Positions 24,746-32,085 of a DNA stretch of 64,000 nt are shown here, in pieces. Each line of letters begins with the position of its first letter. Within the stretch, counting starts at the first letter, position 1. This DNA is from a virus, in the IMG/VR virus record IMGVR_UViG_3300030106_006480, positions 1-64,000 of that record. One strand, given 5' to 3'. The notes under the pieces are model-generated. The model was not told the origin of the DNA. It made no database searches and saw only the letters and a program-made list of their open reading frames with translations. The translations under genes and the position numbers were made by a program.

Positions 24746-25144
24746 TTAAAGCTGGTGCTTTTCAAATTCAATATGGTTCAAGACTTGTTTTGCTTTCCAG
24801 ACAGCAGCCTCACCAATAAAGAATTCAACGTTACAACCAAGAGCTTTAGATGCTGTTTTAATATCTTTCATTTGTTCGCCAGAAAACTTAAGTGTTTTTT
24901 GATGATTAAAAGTTGCTGATCTATCTGTAATAAAAGATCTATTTTCTTCAATCCATTTATCTACTTCTTGTTTGTTATAGAAATGTTCTCTACGTGAACT
25001 AATTTCTAAATCAGGAGTTGGAAACGTATTATTTTTTACTTTCTTATATAGAGTGTAACGAGACATAAGAGTCTTACTTAAGACTTCTTTTGCTGAATAG
25101 CATTTGCTACGGCGTTCACGAAAAAGCTGAGCTTTAGATGGCAT
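24746..25144 (-). CDS. AlpA/MerR-like DNA-binding protein
   Basis: ATG at 25144 gives 132 aa; the upstream GTG at 25189 is not preferred. CYSAKEVLSKTLMSRYTLYKKVKNNTFP and HFYNKQEVDKWIEENRSF form the excisionase/AlpA helix-turn-helix with wing. Could act as a repressor or an excisionase-like regulator. No integrase lies next to it. Confidence 0.6.
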   Translation of the reverse strand: MPSKAQLFRERRSKCYSAKEVLSKTLMSRYTLYKKVKNNTFPTPDLEISSRREHFYNKQEVDKWIEENRSFITDRSATFNHQKTLKFSGEQMKDIKTASKALGCNVEFFIGEAAVWKAKQVLNHIEFEKHQL

Positions 25145-25252
25145 AGTTGATGAAAAGGAGAATGACTTGTAGAATAAAGGAACGTTCACCTCAATGCGAG
25201 GCGCAATTCATCCGGCCAGGGAACGGGGACCGGAGTATTAGCGGAGGACACC

Positions 25253-25402
25253 ATGTCTAACGAGACACTCACTTATCGTGGCGTTAAGTATAAGCGCGGC
25301 GATATCATGACAACTTGGATGATGAACGAAAAACTGAAGCGTCAGCGTGAAGAGTTTGAAGCAAAGCTCGATCGTTTACGCCAAAAAGGAGAGATTGTTT
25401 AA
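25253..25402 (+). CDS. DUF4278-like small protein (49 aa)
   Basis: ATG at 25253 with a good Shine-Dalgarno (GCGGAGGAC). TLTYRGVKYKRGDIMTTWMM: the TYRGVxY motif is that of cyanobacterial DUF4278. The rest is a charged helix (KLKRQREEFEAKLDRLRQKG). A plus-strand island between two minus genes; its stop overlaps the next minus stop by four bases. Supports a cyanobacterial host. Confidence 0.65.
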   Translation: MSNETLTYRGVKYKRGDIMTTWMMNEKLKRQREEFEAKLDRLRQKGEIV

Positions 25403-25626
25403 GCCCAAGGCCAACCTAGTTCAACGTCTGCTTGCCAGATATCTGGATCAATAGGACGCTGCTTTACATACAAATTAAATAGGCGTTGCATTTCTTCTAA
25501 TGTGACGCCTACTTTTTTTGCTATAACAGCTATGTTGGTCTGGCCTTTGTAGACAAGATCAAGAGCATCTTCAAGCGATATGTTTCCATGTTTTCCGTTT
25601 GACAATGTCATGAATACAGCCTTCAC
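25399..25626 (-). CDS. Small helix-turn-helix-like protein (75 aa)
   Basis: ISLEDALDLVYKGQTNIAVI then AKKVGVTLEEMQRLFNLYVK: a helix-turn-helix of the sigma/RpiR style. C-terminal ...WQADVELGWPWA recalls a motif seen in cyanophage proteins from memory. Overlaps the 120-aa gene by 56 bases; start may be the internal ATG at 25611. Confidence 0.6.
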   Translation of the reverse strand: MKAVFMTLSNGKHGNISLEDALDLVYKGQTNIAVIAKKVGVTLEEMQRLFNLYVKQRPIDPDIWQADVELGWPWA

Positions 25627-25933
25627 TTACACCATATATTTTACTCAATTCTCTTTGAGCTTTTCCCTCTGCCCATTCACGTCTTATTTGAATTACATTT
25701 GAATCAAACAAGATTGCATTAGGATGCTTTTCACCTGTATTAAAACCTCCATGTTTTCGTTTAGGCGGAGGATTCCAGTGAACACCAGCATCATCTAATA
25801 CTTCAGTGCTTCGCCAATGATGATTACATTTTAGACAACGATAGTAACGTCTAGTCACATAGTCTCCTTGATGAGTGGACATAACTTTTGTCCCTGTTTT
25901 TGATTGTGCATAACATTTAGGACAATTCATCAA
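25571..25933 (-). CDS. NrdR-like zinc ribbon with helix-turn-helix tail (120 aa)
   Basis: MNCPKCYAQSKTGTKVMSTH and RRYYRCLKCNHHWRSTEVL: two CxxC pairs with the spacing of the NrdR N-terminal zinc ribbon. The C-terminus has RELSKIYGVSEGCIHDIVKR, a helix-turn-helix. A possible transcription factor for dNTP genes, next to ThyX. ATG overlaps the ThyX stop as ATGA (25930-25933). Confidence 0.65.
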   Translation of the reverse strand: MMNCPKCYAQSKTGTKVMSTHQGDYVTRRYYRCLKCNHHWRSTEVLDDAGVHWNPPPKRKHGGFNTGEKHPNAILFDSNVIQIRREWAEGKAQRELSKIYGVSEGCIHDIVKRKTWKHIA

Positions 25934-26595
25934 TCTTTACTCCACATAGTTTCAGAAATAATTGGAAACTGTTCTTTAAAAATTGTTTTACATTGTTCTG
26001 CAATTTCTTTATGCTCTAGTTGCGTACCATTTCCTGTACGCAAGTCAATGTAATGCATCCAAGATTTTAAAGGGCCTGTCATATACATACGAGTAGGACA
26101 AGCAAGAGGCAGGATAGACCTGGCACATTCTTTGGCAACACCATCGCTAACCATCTCTTGATAGAGATGTTCAGCATCTTCAAACAAAATACTAATGCGT
26201 CTGTAGTAATCAGTAAGTTTGCCTTTACCCAATCGACTTGGCAAATCATCAATTGAATTCTGACGATTTTTAAGATCTTGTCCTCTCAAGTGAGGAATAA
26301 TTGGCTTACCCATCTCACCAGTATTTGCATAGCGTTGAGAGAATTCTTGGAACGAGAATGTCCAGTGCCTTAGTATCTGAGGGCTGATGGCCCTGGTGGT
26401 ATTGATCTCAAGGCACATAGATGCCATTTCAAAAGGAGACCAATGCTTTTGTTTAATTAAATAACGGAGAAGCTTTGGAGCAGTCTCCATGTTGTCTTGA
26501 TTCTTGGGAGCAGAAACGCGTGCCATATGGACAATCATTTCTTCAGCATTTGGAGTAGTCCAAATGAGTTTGACAGAAGGATTTTGAAAAGGCAT
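25930..26595 (-). CDS. thyX: FAD-dependent thymidylate synthase
   Basis: ATG at 26595 (MPFQNPSVKLIWTTPNAEEM); the longer frame overlaps the upstream gene. 221 aa. ThyX motif RHWTFSFQEFSQRYA (RHRx7S equivalent with RHW), and RSILPLACPTRMYMTGPLKSW (the substrate-binding region). It makes dTMP from dUMP with reduced flavin and folate, without ThyA. This provides nucleotides for the AT-rich genome. Translationally coupled to the zinc-ribbon protein. Confidence 0.92.
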   Translation of the reverse strand: MPFQNPSVKLIWTTPNAEEMIVHMARVSAPKNQDNMETAPKLLRYLIKQKHWSPFEMASMCLEINTTRAISPQILRHWTFSFQEFSQRYANTGEMGKPIIPHLRGQDLKNRQNSIDDLPSRLGKGKLTDYYRRISILFEDAEHLYQEMVSDGVAKECARSILPLACPTRMYMTGPLKSWMHYIDLRTGNGTQLEHKEIAEQCKTIFKEQFPIISETMWSKD

Positions 26596-26602
26596 TGATT
26601 GT

Positions 26603-26830
26603 TTATTTAGTTTGGATTGGGGCAAGCCGATGACCAAGATAATCTTCTGTGCGTGAGGTGTAGTCCCATTGAACTACATAATGACAAAAGACTGCACCAG
26701 CACGGTTCTTTTTTTCTATAATGTTTTTAACCGTACCAACACGGTCAAGTATTTTGTCTTTACCGTGATACACATTTCGATGTGTGACACGATCACCAAT
26801 GGAAAATGCTTGAGATTTGCGTAGAGACAT
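26603..26830 (-). CDS. Small KOW/SH3-like protein (75 aa)
   Basis: Start at ATG 26830 (MSLRKSQAFSIGDRVTHRNV). Beta-rich, with DRVGTVKNIIEKKNRAGAVF then HYVVQWDYTSRTEDYLGHRL; the pattern IGDRVxxxxGxGxV...V.WD.......LxxLxP recalls a KOW/SH3 barrel. A perfect hairpin with a T-run lies just upstream. Function unknown. Confidence 0.65.
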   Translation of the reverse strand: MSLRKSQAFSIGDRVTHRNVYHGKDKILDRVGTVKNIIEKKNRAGAVFCHYVVQWDYTSRTEDYLGHRLAPIQTK

Positions 26831-26843
26831 GATGAATAAAAAA

Positions 26844-26873
26844 ATCCTCAGCCAGCGCAAACCAACTGAGGAT
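26844..26873 (-). terminator. Rho-independent terminator (minus strand)
   Basis: Minus strand: ATCCTCAG ... CTGAGGAT (8-bp stem, bases 26866-26873 and 26844-26851), then a T-run (AAAAAAA on plus at 26838-26844). Ends the 117-aa gene and separates it from the next transcript part. Strong hairpin plus U-tract. Confidence 0.7.
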
Positions 26874-26896
26874 GAATCGTCCAAGTAGATATTAGA

Positions 26897-27250
26897 TCAA
26901 GAAGCTGCGATGTCAATTGCAGAGAGATCAACTCCTGCTTTTTCCATCTTGCTTAACATTTCAACCATGATGTTTGCATTCTCCTGGGTCTTAGCCATGA
27001 AAGCTTTAGAACGTTCAGCACTCATTGTGTGAACAGTCCCATTGGCTTCCTTGTATGCCCAGGAGCCATCAGGTTGCATCTCCCCTTGGGTAATAGCCAT
27101 ACGCTCGCTGTTGCGGGTATAGCGAACCTGTAGGTTACGAACATCTGTTAAACCATCTTGATCAACCCAGGTAAGACCAAGGTTGTAAAGATTGTTGTCA
27201 TCCATATAGCCATGAGGCTGAGGGATGAGGTGCTTGATTGCTCCAAACAT
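26897..27250 (-). CDS. Unknown protein (117 aa)
   Basis: Start ATG at 27250 (MFGAIKHLIPQPHGYMDDNN); the longer frame runs through the tRNA and is rejected. Beta-rich core (LQVRYTRNSERMAITQGEMQ) followed by an amphipathic helix (MSKMEKAGVDLSAIDIAAS). The leader TCACATTTCATTTCATC is G-free. Just downstream of the tRNA-Leu. Confidence 0.7.
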   Translation of the reverse strand: MFGAIKHLIPQPHGYMDDNNLYNLGLTWVDQDGLTDVRNLQVRYTRNSERMAITQGEMQPDGSWAYKEANGTVHTMSAERSKAFMAKTQENANIMVEMLSKMEKAGVDLSAIDIAAS

Positions 27251-27274
27251 GATGAAATGAAATGTGATTAGGTT

Positions 27275-27363
27275 TGGTGAGAGTGGTGGGACTTGAACCC
27301 ACATAGCCATTACTGACCGACAGATTTTAAGTCTGTTGCGTCTACCAATTCCGCCACACTCTC
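27275..27363 (-). tRNA. tRNA-Leu (UAA anticodon)
   Basis: The minus strand starts GAGAGTG at 27363 and ends CACTCTC at 27279, then A and CCA, so CCA is encoded. A-G box GCGGAATTGGTAGACGC; anticodon stem ACAGA, loop CTTAAAA (anticodon TAA), stem TCTGT; a long variable arm of the type II class; T-arm GTGGGTTCAAGTCCCAC. TTA is a common codon in this AT-rich genome. A family A element lies 5 bases upstream of its 5' end. Confidence 0.95.
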
Positions 27364-27367
27364 GTTG

Positions 27368-27404
27368 CTAGGACTTACACCGTGTCAAGGGACCGGATGC
27401 CTAG
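27368..27404 (-). promoter_or_regulatory. Internal-loop hairpin element, family A copy 2
   Basis: Minus strand: CTAGG/CCTAG outer stem with CA(T) against (T)GTAAGT, inner CCG/CGG. It fills most of the gap between the 599-aa gene stop and the tRNA 5' end; placed like a processing signal. Confidence 0.55.
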
Positions 27405-27410
27405 TCGTAT

Positions 27411-29210
27411 TTAGGTTAGTTGTTCTTCTCTTTTTATCAACGCAACTTTGAATGCGTCTTCAACATTGGAACGTTCGAGATCACTGAGTCTTTTGTTGCC
27501 AATATCACCGATTTGATTAACAGTCATGACACCATTATTAACAAAGAGTTGAATGGTGTAACGAGGCTGCCCATCAATCATGGTCAGAATGATGAGTTGT
27601 CTCATCTTCTTGATATCATCTGCATAACCATGACCAGCACCAACACAGTTGCGGACGGCTCGACCCCAAGCTGCTAGCTGGTGTGTGTCATAAGGCTGTA
27701 AGAAGCTATACTTAACATCTTCACCGTCATTGCATTGCTCAACTTTGATGGGTTGAGGAAATAGCTTCTGAGGCAAGTTAACGTTAGCGTTGCTGATCTT
27801 CCATGTCTCTGCCATGAGATGATCGTGCCATTCCATTAAACGCCAGCGCTTGGGCTTGATGTTGTCAGTACGATCAGTAGTAATGCATTGGCAAAGCATG
27901 TCATAAGTATCACGCCAATCTGTCATGTAGACATGGCGCTGTCCTGTAGCAGCGTCAGCACTTAGAAGGTAACCTCCGCATTCACTTCTTTGTTGGTCAA
28001 GTTCTGACTGTTGCTTGTACTTTTGATAGAGCATGTTGAGAAATGATTCAACAGGCAAGTTTTCTTGCATCCACTGAAAACCAGTTCTGTTGTGAGAGTT
28101 AATTAGTACTATTTTAGAGAGCCAATCAAACCTGGAATGAAGTAGATTGTGATCAATGTCACGATAAACTTCTTTGATTTCATTGACAGATGATAAGAAC
28201 TGATAAAGAATTCCATAGGGTGGTTTAAGTGCTTCACGATCATACATATTTTGTGCAATATTATTTTCATGAATGACTTTGGTGTCATTCATTGCATTTA
28301 AAACTAAAGATCTAAACCACTTGGCAGATAGTACATCTTGCATGTATTCACAACAGAAATGTTTACGCAATATATGGATAATATTGTCTACATCATGGAC
28401 GTACATGGTCTCACTACCCATCCATCTAGGCCTGGACCAGTACTTTGACATAATATTTTCAAACTTGTTGTTCTCAGGATCAAGCCGAGTAAAGATATCA
28501 TCGCTTGATCCTCCTTTGAATTGAGGAATATCTTTGGCAAGTTGGTTTTCCCATTTTTGAACAGTGCGATAAACAGTCCAGGTCTTACCATAAGACTTGA
28601 GGTGATGCTCACTACGGTTGGGATCTTTCCAGTAGTTACCGGTATAGCCATCCATGATGTCATCTTTAGTCATCAGGATTGTTTTGCGATACCAATAACT
28701 GCGGCCATCTTTGATACGTGGAAGCATCATTGATTCATCATTTTGATTAAACATGCACTTACCAAGTGTGCGACGACTTGGGATGTATACATCAGTACAT
28801 TGTTTACGAGCTGCTGCTGTATCTCGATACGCAATTGTCAAGCCATAGATGTATGAATCATCTTTTGACTGTAAAAGCTTGCTGCCATTCGGAGGCAGCC
28901 ATGCAGCTACCCACAATTGGCGATGATAGTAGACAACAGCAAATGGTTCAGGTTCCTGTCCAAAGACAGGCTTCGTAAATAAGTGAACTTTGTCTGGTGC
29001 TTTCTCTTTGTTGAGCTGTTCTACTGTTTGTTCCCACAAGTTGTCTTTAACGACGTGCTTGGGGAACATGTTTGAAGGACGACCACTGGGAAATGTTTTC
29101 CGCTTGTTCTTGTTACGATTTTCTGTAGCTATAGGGGCTGCAAGTTTCTTACGCGTTTGGTCATAGCCTGCAACTTCAAGTGCAAGCTGGTTAGGAAGAT
29201 TGAAATGCAT
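27411..29210 (-). CDS. PcfJ-like protein (599 aa)
   Basis: The C-terminal ~100 residues match the PcfJ family: AWGRAVRNCVGAGHGYADDI, LIILTMIDGQPRYTIQLFVN and VNQIGDIGNKRLS. Other PcfJ proteins occur in conjugative elements and phages; the biochemical role is unknown. The N-terminal 450 residues are basic/aromatic (KDNLWEQTVEQLNK, QWKFRTVQKWENQL-like) without a known domain. Leader ACACATCACACTACACTAAATC before the ATG has no G. Confidence 0.75.
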   Translation of the reverse strand: MHFNLPNQLALEVAGYDQTRKKLAAPIATENRNKNKRKTFPSGRPSNMFPKHVVKDNLWEQTVEQLNKEKAPDKVHLFTKPVFGQEPEPFAVVYYHRQLWVAAWLPPNGSKLLQSKDDSYIYGLTIAYRDTAAARKQCTDVYIPSRRTLGKCMFNQNDESMMLPRIKDGRSYWYRKTILMTKDDIMDGYTGNYWKDPNRSEHHLKSYGKTWTVYRTVQKWENQLAKDIPQFKGGSSDDIFTRLDPENNKFENIMSKYWSRPRWMGSETMYVHDVDNIIHILRKHFCCEYMQDVLSAKWFRSLVLNAMNDTKVIHENNIAQNMYDREALKPPYGILYQFLSSVNEIKEVYRDIDHNLLHSRFDWLSKIVLINSHNRTGFQWMQENLPVESFLNMLYQKYKQQSELDQQRSECGGYLLSADAATGQRHVYMTDWRDTYDMLCQCITTDRTDNIKPKRWRLMEWHDHLMAETWKISNANVNLPQKLFPQPIKVEQCNDGEDVKYSFLQPYDTHQLAAWGRAVRNCVGAGHGYADDIKKMRQLIILTMIDGQPRYTIQLFVNNGVMTVNQIGDIGNKRLSDLERSNVEDAFKVALIKREEQLT

Positions 29211-29241
29211 GATTTAGTGTAGTGTGATGTGTTGTAAAAGA

Positions 29242-29279
29242 TTGGGACTTACATGCAGTCGGGGAAATGCAATGCCCAA
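29242..29279 (-). promoter_or_regulatory. Internal-loop hairpin element, family A copy 3
   Basis: Minus strand: TTGGG/CCCAA outer stem, CAT opposite GTAAGT, inner TGCA/TGCA. Sits after the 99-aa gene stop and before the G-free leader of the PcfJ-like gene. Confidence 0.55.
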
Positions 29280-29283
29280 TAGA

Positions 29284-29583
29284 TTAGAACTCGATGCAGT
29301 CTGGATCGTCTGCAACCCAATCAAGATCTAGTTGATCTAAGAATTGAATTTGTTCTGGTTGAGAACCGTCGATAGGAGGTGGTAACTCTCCTTCTTCTAG
29401 TTCAAAACACGCACTACAGACTGCTGGACCATATTCAGCAGGATGGGCAAAATCTGCTGGATGGTAAGTTGCAGGAATTGTTTGAACCATGTCAGCAATC
29501 TCGGCAACAGAGATCCAAGAAGATGTTCCATGTTCATCGACAAGATCAAGTTCAATAGAGCGGACATAAAGAATTTCAGTCAT
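29284..29583 (-). CDS. Unknown acidic protein (99 aa)
   Basis: Start ATG at 29583 (MTEILYVRSIELDLVDEHGT); the longer frame to 29658 would overlap the 58-aa gene fully. Very acidic C-terminus (FLDQLDLDWVADDPDCIEF); CSACFELEEGELPPP may bind metal. Could be an anti-host mimic of DNA, but this is only composition. Overlaps the neighbour by eight bases. Confidence 0.6.
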   Translation of the reverse strand: MTEILYVRSIELDLVDEHGTSSWISVAEIADMVQTIPATYHPADFAHPAEYGPAVCSACFELEEGELPPPIDGSQPEQIQFLDQLDLDWVADDPDCIEF

Positions 29584-29752
29584 TAGAGTTGATGTTAAGG
29601 ATTTGGACCGCCGCATTTGATAATGCTTCGGCTTGGTCAAAATACTTGTTCCACTCATTAGAACCGATTGGGTACTGTTGTGCCTCAGTTCTTTTGGTAT
29701 CTGCTATACCTGATACAGTTTGATAAGCAACCATCAAAGTTTGGTGATCCAT
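29576..29752 (-). CDS. Small unknown protein (58 aa)
   Basis: ATG is the complement of 29750-29752. MDHQTLMVAYQTVSGIADTK then RTEAQQYPIGSNEWNKYFDQ, a helical, Gln/Asn-rich sequence. Coupled to the 99-aa gene. Leader TCACACTACACTTCACT has no G. Function unknown. Confidence 0.6.
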   Translation of the reverse strand: MDHQTLMVAYQTVSGIADTKRTEAQQYPIGSNEWNKYFDQAEALSNAAVQILNINSND

Positions 29753-29777
29753 AGTGAAGTGTAGTGTGATGTGGACA

Positions 29778-29805
29778 TAGACAGTTTAAGGTCTTATCTA
29801 GGACC
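29778..29805 (-). promoter_or_regulatory. H-type pseudoknot element, family B copy 3
   Basis: Minus strand: GGTC/GACC, loop TAGATA pairs with TGTCTA after TTAAAC (one wobble). Between the G/C-run region and the start of the 58-aa gene. Confidence 0.6.
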
Positions 29806-29905
29806 ATGTAAGGGTATTAATTATAAGTATTATTGATTAGTAGATGTCCCCCCTTGGTAGCCCCCTGGGGGGTGCAGGGGGGGTACCCATTGAGATATTC
29901 CATAT
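29806..29905. other. Non-coding gap with runs of C and G
   Basis: Bases 29848-29883 hold C6, C5, G6 and G7 runs (for example CCCCCC at 29848-29853 and GGGGGGG at 29877-29883), which can fold as a strong hairpin or, on either strand, as a G-quadruplex-like structure. The rest is AT-rich. Probably a terminator or transcription block. Confidence 0.5.
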
Positions 29906-30262
29906 TTAGATGTGTTCTGGTTTTAGATTAAACTTTTGAATTGCATCATCCGTTGCTTCTTGATCGCCATCGAGGACGACCAGTCCGCGTATACGATTGG
30001 ATGCTGCATGCCAAATATAACTAGTGCAGTCATATCGCTCAGTATCTTTCCCATCAACTACAACAGTGATGGGATACTGTCCAGTCTCGATCTTAGGAGG
30101 GATTGTCTTGTCATTAGTAATGATACTGATTAGATCAAACCCTGCCTTGTCATGGATCTCTCCATGTAGATAGATACCGTCCAGGCCGTAGAAAAGCTCT
30201 CCGTCTTTTAAGTGTTTACGATTGAGGGTACCAAAACCTTCTGCATACCAAGTGGGTTTCAT
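29906..30262 (-). CDS. Unknown protein (118 aa)
   Basis: Start at ATG 30262 (MKPTWYAEGFGTLNRKHLKD) shares one base with the DUF4236-like stop. Alpha/beta: ELFYGLDGIYLHGEIHDKAG, YPITVVVDGKDTERYDCTSY, LVVLDGDQEATDDAIQKFNL. The last segment recalls a small hydrolase-like or nucleotide-binding fold but no motif is safe. Confidence 0.7.
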   Translation of the reverse strand: MKPTWYAEGFGTLNRKHLKDGELFYGLDGIYLHGEIHDKAGFDLISIITNDKTIPPKIETGQYPITVVVDGKDTERYDCTSYIWHAASNRIRGLVVLDGDQEATDDAIQKFNLKPEHI

Positions 30263-30552
30263 TAGTCTGACCACATGTCAGGTTTCTTATTGTATTCAGG
30301 AAGATCTGGTGTTTCTTCTGGTTTCAAGTCAGGAGGACTGAGCTTTGGAAGATCACAGATTTTAATGTTGCGTTTGCTGAGGCCGGTTCCGGGGATCCCC
30401 ACAGATCCACGGATGCCGGACTCTCTTGCATTTAGAGTGAGCTGGAACGGACCAAGTTTGAATGACTTGGAGAATGATTGTGGGCCACGTTCTGTGAAGT
30501 TGATGCCTGCAATCGTCTTGTCAAAGTTGATTGCGCTGCGTTTGCGTGTCAT
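30262..30552 (-). CDS. DUF4236-like protein (96 aa)
   Basis: SKSFKLGPFQLTLNARESGI then RGSVGIPGTGLSKRN match the DUF4236 pattern (FRKSFKLGP.rlnlSksG...SvG.pG.g.s). Pro-rich end (KLSPPDLKPEETPDLP). Function of DUF4236 is unknown. Begins MTRKRS like the 63-aa gene, next to a shared upstream 17-mer, CGTTTGCGTGTCATGAT. Confidence 0.6.
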   Translation of the reverse strand: MTRKRSAINFDKTIAGINFTERGPQSFSKSFKLGPFQLTLNARESGIRGSVGIPGTGLSKRNIKICDLPKLSPPDLKPEETPDLPEYNKKPDMWSD

Positions 30553-30570
30553 GATTTTGAATTGAAATGA

Positions 30571-30774
30571 TTAGTAAGTGATCCTGTAGTGTGTATATCC
30601 TGCAGGACGTTTCCGAAGTTTCTCGAATAAAGCTTCAGCTTCTTTACGAGTATCAAATGAACCATGGTATTTGTAGTGACTATCTATCCAACACTTTTGA
30701 ATACCGTTAGCTCTTGCTACATAGGATTCTTTAATCAAATACTCTTCAACTTTGAAATGTTTGAGGTCTGTCAT
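30571..30774 (-). CDS. Small unknown protein (67 aa)
   Basis: MTDLKHFKVEEYLIKESYVA, RANGIQKCWIDSHYKYHGSF, DTRKEAEALFEKLRKRPAGY. The GSFDTRKEAEALFEKLRK section is an AP2-like/arm-like short domain by feel (beta then helix). Coupled to the next gene (30771-30774). Unknown. Confidence 0.6.
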   Translation of the reverse strand: MTDLKHFKVEEYLIKESYVARANGIQKCWIDSHYKYHGSFDTRKEAEALFEKLRKRPAGYTHYRITY

Positions 30775-30962
30775 GATTCAAGATCCTCTTTGAAGATAAA
30801 TCCTTTAGCTCTAGCTTTATCTTTAATCTTCTTATCTTGTATATCTTTACCGTGCATATAGCTTTCGACTGATTGTCCAGGTTTTGGGCCTCTTGTTGGA
30901 AGTTTAGTAACTTTGTATTCAGTTGCAGGAACCCAGCTTTGTTTAGATCGTTTGCGTGTCAT
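30771..30962 (-). CDS. Small basic protein (63 aa)
   Basis: MTRKRSKQSWVPATEYKVTK then LPTRGPKPGQSVESYMHGKD and IQDKKIKDKARAKGFIFKED. Lys/Arg-rich, probably nucleic-acid binding. N-terminus MTRKRS identical to the DUF4236-like protein start. Overlaps the next gene. Confidence 0.55.
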   Translation of the reverse strand: MTRKRSKQSWVPATEYKVTKLPTRGPKPGQSVESYMHGKDIQDKKIKDKARAKGFIFKEDLES

Positions 30963-31171
30963 GATGAAGCGTTTGGATAGAGTTGATTGTAGATTGAAAC
31001 TGTATTGCGATGGAGTGAGTTAACTCGCATAAAGTTAGCTTCAAGCCATTCGTGTAATGCAATTTCAATAACTCGGGATTCTTCAACCCCGAGTATGTCT
31101 GACAACAGTTCAATCATTTGCTGATCGATCTGTGTGATTGGGGTTACCTTGTAGTTTGATGGGTCAGTCAT
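30959..31171 (-). CDS. Small RHH-like protein (70 aa)
   Basis: ATG 31171 (MTDPSNYKVTPITQIDQQMI). TQIDQQMIELLSDILGVEES then RVIEIALHEWLEANFMRV: a helical pair with the pattern of ribbon-helix-helix proteins. Possible small transcription regulator. Overlaps the next start. Confidence 0.55.
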   Translation of the reverse strand: MTDPSNYKVTPITQIDQQMIELLSDILGVEESRVIEIALHEWLEANFMRVNSLHRNTVSIYNQLYPNASS

Positions 31172-31361
31172 CAAGAATTTGCTCTGCTAGTTGTTGCATT
31201 TTTGTCTCTGCATCTTTCCACTTGTTCAAGTAATACTGCTCTTCCTCTGGTGTATCAGAGTTGAGCATCATTGCATGGTAAGTGGTGCATTGACGAAATT
31301 GTTTTGTGAAGGGATCTTCACCCCACGGCTCTGGTTGCTCCAGAAGAATTGAAGATGACAC
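31164..31361 (-). CDS. Small unknown protein (65 aa)
   Basis: MSSSILLEQPEPWGEDPFTK then QFRQCTTYHAMMLNSDTPEE. Amphipathic helices with many Gln/Glu. Overlaps the neighbours by eight and 44 bases, the latter long but seen elsewhere in this cluster. Function unknown. Confidence 0.55.
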   Translation of the reverse strand: MSSSILLEQPEPWGEDPFTKQFRQCTTYHAMMLNSDTPEEEQYYLNKWKDAETKMQQLAEQILDD

Positions 31362-31530
31362 GATTCTTTTGAGTGTAGATACGAATGTGTTTTAGGACAG
31401 TAGAGTCACTGATGCCATACTTCATTGCTATTTCTTTAGCTGATAAGCCTACGAAATAGTATTGATAAGCAGCTTCAGCGATCTCTTCAGGCAGCATGGA
31501 GTAACCTCCTTTGATGTACTTTCTGGGCAT
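31318..31530 (-). CDS. Small helix-turn-helix protein (70 aa)
   Basis: EEIAEAAYQYYFVGLSAKEI then AMKYGISDSTVLKHIRIYTQ forms a LuxR/HTH-like unit. A probable small regulator. The 44-base overlap with the previous gene is unusual but both frames look protein-like. Confidence 0.6.
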   Translation of the reverse strand: MPRKYIKGGYSMLPEEIAEAAYQYYFVGLSAKEIAMKYGISDSTVLKHIRIYTQKNRVIFNSSGATRAVG

Positions 31531-31536
31531 TGAGTC

Positions 31537-31743
31537 TTAGCTGTCGTGTGAAGGAAGTTCAGGGAAGTTAGGATCATCAGGATCCATATTGGTTTTGTAA
31601 TGGACTGAACCATCTGGTGAGACAAAGCCAGCCATGTACTTACCACCTGCATTCTCAGCTATTTCAGCAAATTTTGCGGTGAGCCTCATGAACTGAAGTT
31701 TTTGAGAATCAGGAACATTCTCTGGAGTGATGTCTTTAGACAT
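31537..31743 (-). CDS. Small unknown protein (68 aa)
   Basis: MSKDITPENVPDSQKLQFMR, LTAKFAEIAENAGGKYMAGF, VSPDGSVHYKTNMDPDDPNF. Acidic end. The GSVHYKTNM part is beta-like. No motif. The upstream gap (31744-31788) is AT-rich and its leader is poor in G. Confidence 0.6.
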   Translation of the reverse strand: MSKDITPENVPDSQKLQFMRLTAKFAEIAENAGGKYMAGFVSPDGSVHYKTNMDPDDPNFPELPSHDS

Positions 31744-31788
31744 GATGAATTAATAAGCAATGATAAGTTTTACTAATGTGTTAATGAG

Positions 31789-32058
31789 TTAAGACCAGTA
31801 GTCTTTTCTGCATCTGAATTGAAGCATCTCGTAAGTCCAGCTGCTTCCTTCAAAGTCAACAATGGTTTTCATTGCTGCTTGAACTGCAGACCAGTCTTCT
31901 GGACGTGAGGGGCATACAGACATGTACTGCACACAAGCAGCGTCAAGTTTGTTCCATGCTTCTTTCCAAGCATCATCATCAAACTCGGGTTCTGTTGGCA
32001 TCTCACGGCCCTTCTCTTCAAAGTAAGGACCAAAGATGTCTTTGATTGTTTCAAGCAT
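31789..32058 (-). CDS. Unknown acidic protein (89 aa)
   Basis: MLETIKDIFGPYFEEKGREM then TEPEFDDDAWKEAWNKLDAA, helical and acidic, ending RCRKDYWS. Leader CCTTTACTACACCAAAATC has no G. Function unknown. Confidence 0.6.
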   Translation of the reverse strand: MLETIKDIFGPYFEEKGREMPTEPEFDDDAWKEAWNKLDAACVQYMSVCPSRPEDWSAVQAAMKTIVDFEGSSWTYEMLQFRCRKDYWS

Positions 32059-32085
32059 AGATTTTGGTGTAGTAAAGGAAAAGTA

